This document shows positions 6,130 to 6,840 of a stretch of 6,840 nucleotides of DNA, one piece after another. The stretch is from assembly GCA_002733485.1 (NCBI GenBank), contig NVVU01000005.1, positions 65,718-72,557 of the forward strand, read 5' to 3'. The notes under the pieces were generated by a model. The model was not told where the DNA came from, did no database searches, and saw only the letters and a program-made list of their open reading frames with translations. This DNA is from Robiginitomaculum sp. GTDB lineage: Bacteria > Pseudomonadota > Alphaproteobacteria > Caulobacterales > Maricaulaceae. The stretch's first letter is position 1. Each line of letters starts with the position of its first letter. A program made the position numbers and the translations under genes.

Positions 6130-6840
6130 GCGGCCTCGCTTCGCGCCACAATGCGCTTGATAATTTGCGCGCGGCGTGCGCGCTGCTCGGCCTCGCGCGG
6201 GCTGGGTGGATTAACCGCTTCACCCGGGGATAACTGGTTCTCCAGGGCTATGGCTTCGGTCTCTGCCGCCTTAGGGATTAATGTGTCAGCGTCTGTTTCC
6301 AGCGCATAATCAAAGGCGTGCATAAAACGAGCACAGCGCAGTTCCACATAGCGCAAATCAGCATCGCTAAGCACGGTTTTATATTTTTGCGCATTGTCGC
6401 TCAGTACCGGTTGGGCGAGGTTTTCCCAGGCCTGGGTGCGGTTGGCATTGCGTCTGGTGCGTTGATCCTGATGAAAGTTCAGCATGGCCGGATCATAGGC
6501 AATTCCCACATGCTTGCACAAGGTGTGCCCCACCGCCTCGGTATCGCCGATCAGATCTTCATAGCGCACACGGATCATCCGTCCACTTGGCTGGATTTGG
6601 TGAAAAATGTTCAGGCTGGCGCTTTGGTCTTTCACCCAGACATCCACGGCGCGTTTAACACCGCCGGGCACGGCGCGGGTCTTGACCCAGCTGGCGGCCA
6701 CATCACGCGGGTCACGCACCTGATAAACAAAGCGGCAATCGGGCCAGCTAGAGAGCAAAAACGGCACGATCAGATAGGTATAATTTTCTTTGACAAAGCT
6801 GATGGTTTCGCCTTTGCGGCGTTCCTGTGCATAAAGATAA
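6126..6840 (-). CDS. Sulfotransferase family protein (N-terminal part outside window)
   Basis: The open frame continues upstream to the right edge without a stop, giving 237 visible residues ending in TGA at 6126-6128. A GTG at 6765-6767 is internal, because the sequence before it (ERRKGETISFVKENYTYLIV) continues the same domain. The motif FVYQVRDPRDVAASW (encoded just downstream of that GTG) is the PAPS 3'-phosphate binding motif of sulfotransferases. Further on, RMIRVRYEDLIGD and the following helix are typical of the bacterial sulfotransferase domain. The 5'-phosphosulfate loop should lie outside the window. The enzyme would transfer sulfate from PAPS to a sugar or other hydroxyl acceptor; which one is unknown. 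The last roughly 50 residues are an Ala/Glu/Arg-rich tail without recognisable domain. It is the first visible gene of the - strand run and is translationally coupled to the glycosyltransferase. Confidence 0.88.
   Translation of the reverse strand, partial: YLYAQERRKGETISFVKENYTYLIVPFLLSSWPDCRFVYQVRDPRDVAASWVKTRAVPGGVKRAVDVWVKDQSASLNIFHQIQPSGRMIRVRYEDLIGDTEAVGHTLCKHVGIAYDPAMLNFHQDQRTRRNANRTQAWENLAQPVLSDNAQKYKTVLSDADLRYVELRCARFMHAFDYALETDADTLIPKAAETEAIALENQLSPGEAVNPPSPREAEQRARRAQIIKRIVARSEAA

Noticed and set aside
6167..6183. GC-rich inverted repeat (GCGCGC, 5-nt loop, GCGCGC) near the sulfotransferase 3' end
   Set aside because: GCGCGC is self-complementary, the site lies in Arg/Ala codons and no T-run follows, so it is most likely coincidental.
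6765..6767. GTG as the start of a 213-residue sulfotransferase
   Set aside because: The frame stays open to the window edge and the residues before the GTG read as part of the domain. The PAPS 5'-loop would be missing if translation began here.
1..6840. CRISPR arrays, tRNA/rRNA genes, insertion sequences, toxin-antitoxin pairs or phage genes
   Set aside because: No regularly spaced repeats, tRNA-like folds, transposase motifs or terminal inverted repeats were recognised; almost all of the window is taken up by the eight genes listed.

Overview
The window carries part of a type II secretion system (T2SS) from a Gram-negative (diderm) bacterium, next to two genes for surface-glycan or glycolipid modification. 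The evidence for a diderm is an outer-membrane secretin with a lipoprotein signal, three type IV prepilin-like pseudopilins and a GspF inner-membrane platform protein. A proteobacterium is most likely, and alphaproteobacterial affiliation is a guess from overall gene style. The sequence alone does not fix the genus. Coding density is very high, and no RNA genes, insertion sequences, CRISPR arrays or prophage genes were seen.

Layout. On the + strand, positions 1-2937 hold the 3' end of a GspC-like gene, then gspD (a secretin with its own lipobox), then a GspI-type minor pseudopilin. These three lie close together and read as one operon. On the - strand, positions 6840-2939 read, in order of transcription, a sulfotransferase that runs off the right edge, a family 2 glycosyltransferase with two C-terminal membrane helices, gspF, gspG and a GspH-type pseudopilin. 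Two of these junctions are 4-nt ATGA overlaps (sulfotransferase/glycosyltransferase and gspF/gspG). The two operons converge, with the stop codons of gspI and gspH separated by a single base.

How they work together. GspD forms the outer-membrane channel and the GspC-like protein would link it to the inner membrane. GspF is the platform that couples the ATPase (GspE, not in this window) to pseudopilus assembly. GspG is the major pseudopilin, and GspH and GspI are minor pseudopilins near the tip. GspE, J, K, L, M and the prepilin peptidase GspO must lie elsewhere if the system is complete. The canonical C-D-E-F-G-H-I order is broken and split over both strands. The glycosyltransferase and sulfotransferase probably act on a polyprenyl-linked sugar and a sulfated acceptor. 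Their translational coupling with each other and their position upstream of gspF suggest co-expression with the secretion genes, but a functional link is inference only.

The most notable points are the self-lipidated secretin (an HxcQ-like arrangement that would not need a separate pilotin), the rearranged convergent T2SS locus, unusually long prepilin leaders (especially a 31-residue His/Thr-rich leader on GspG encoded by CA-repeat DNA), and an 8-base homopolymer inside gspH. I do not see a clearly new biological system; this is a divergent version of a known one.
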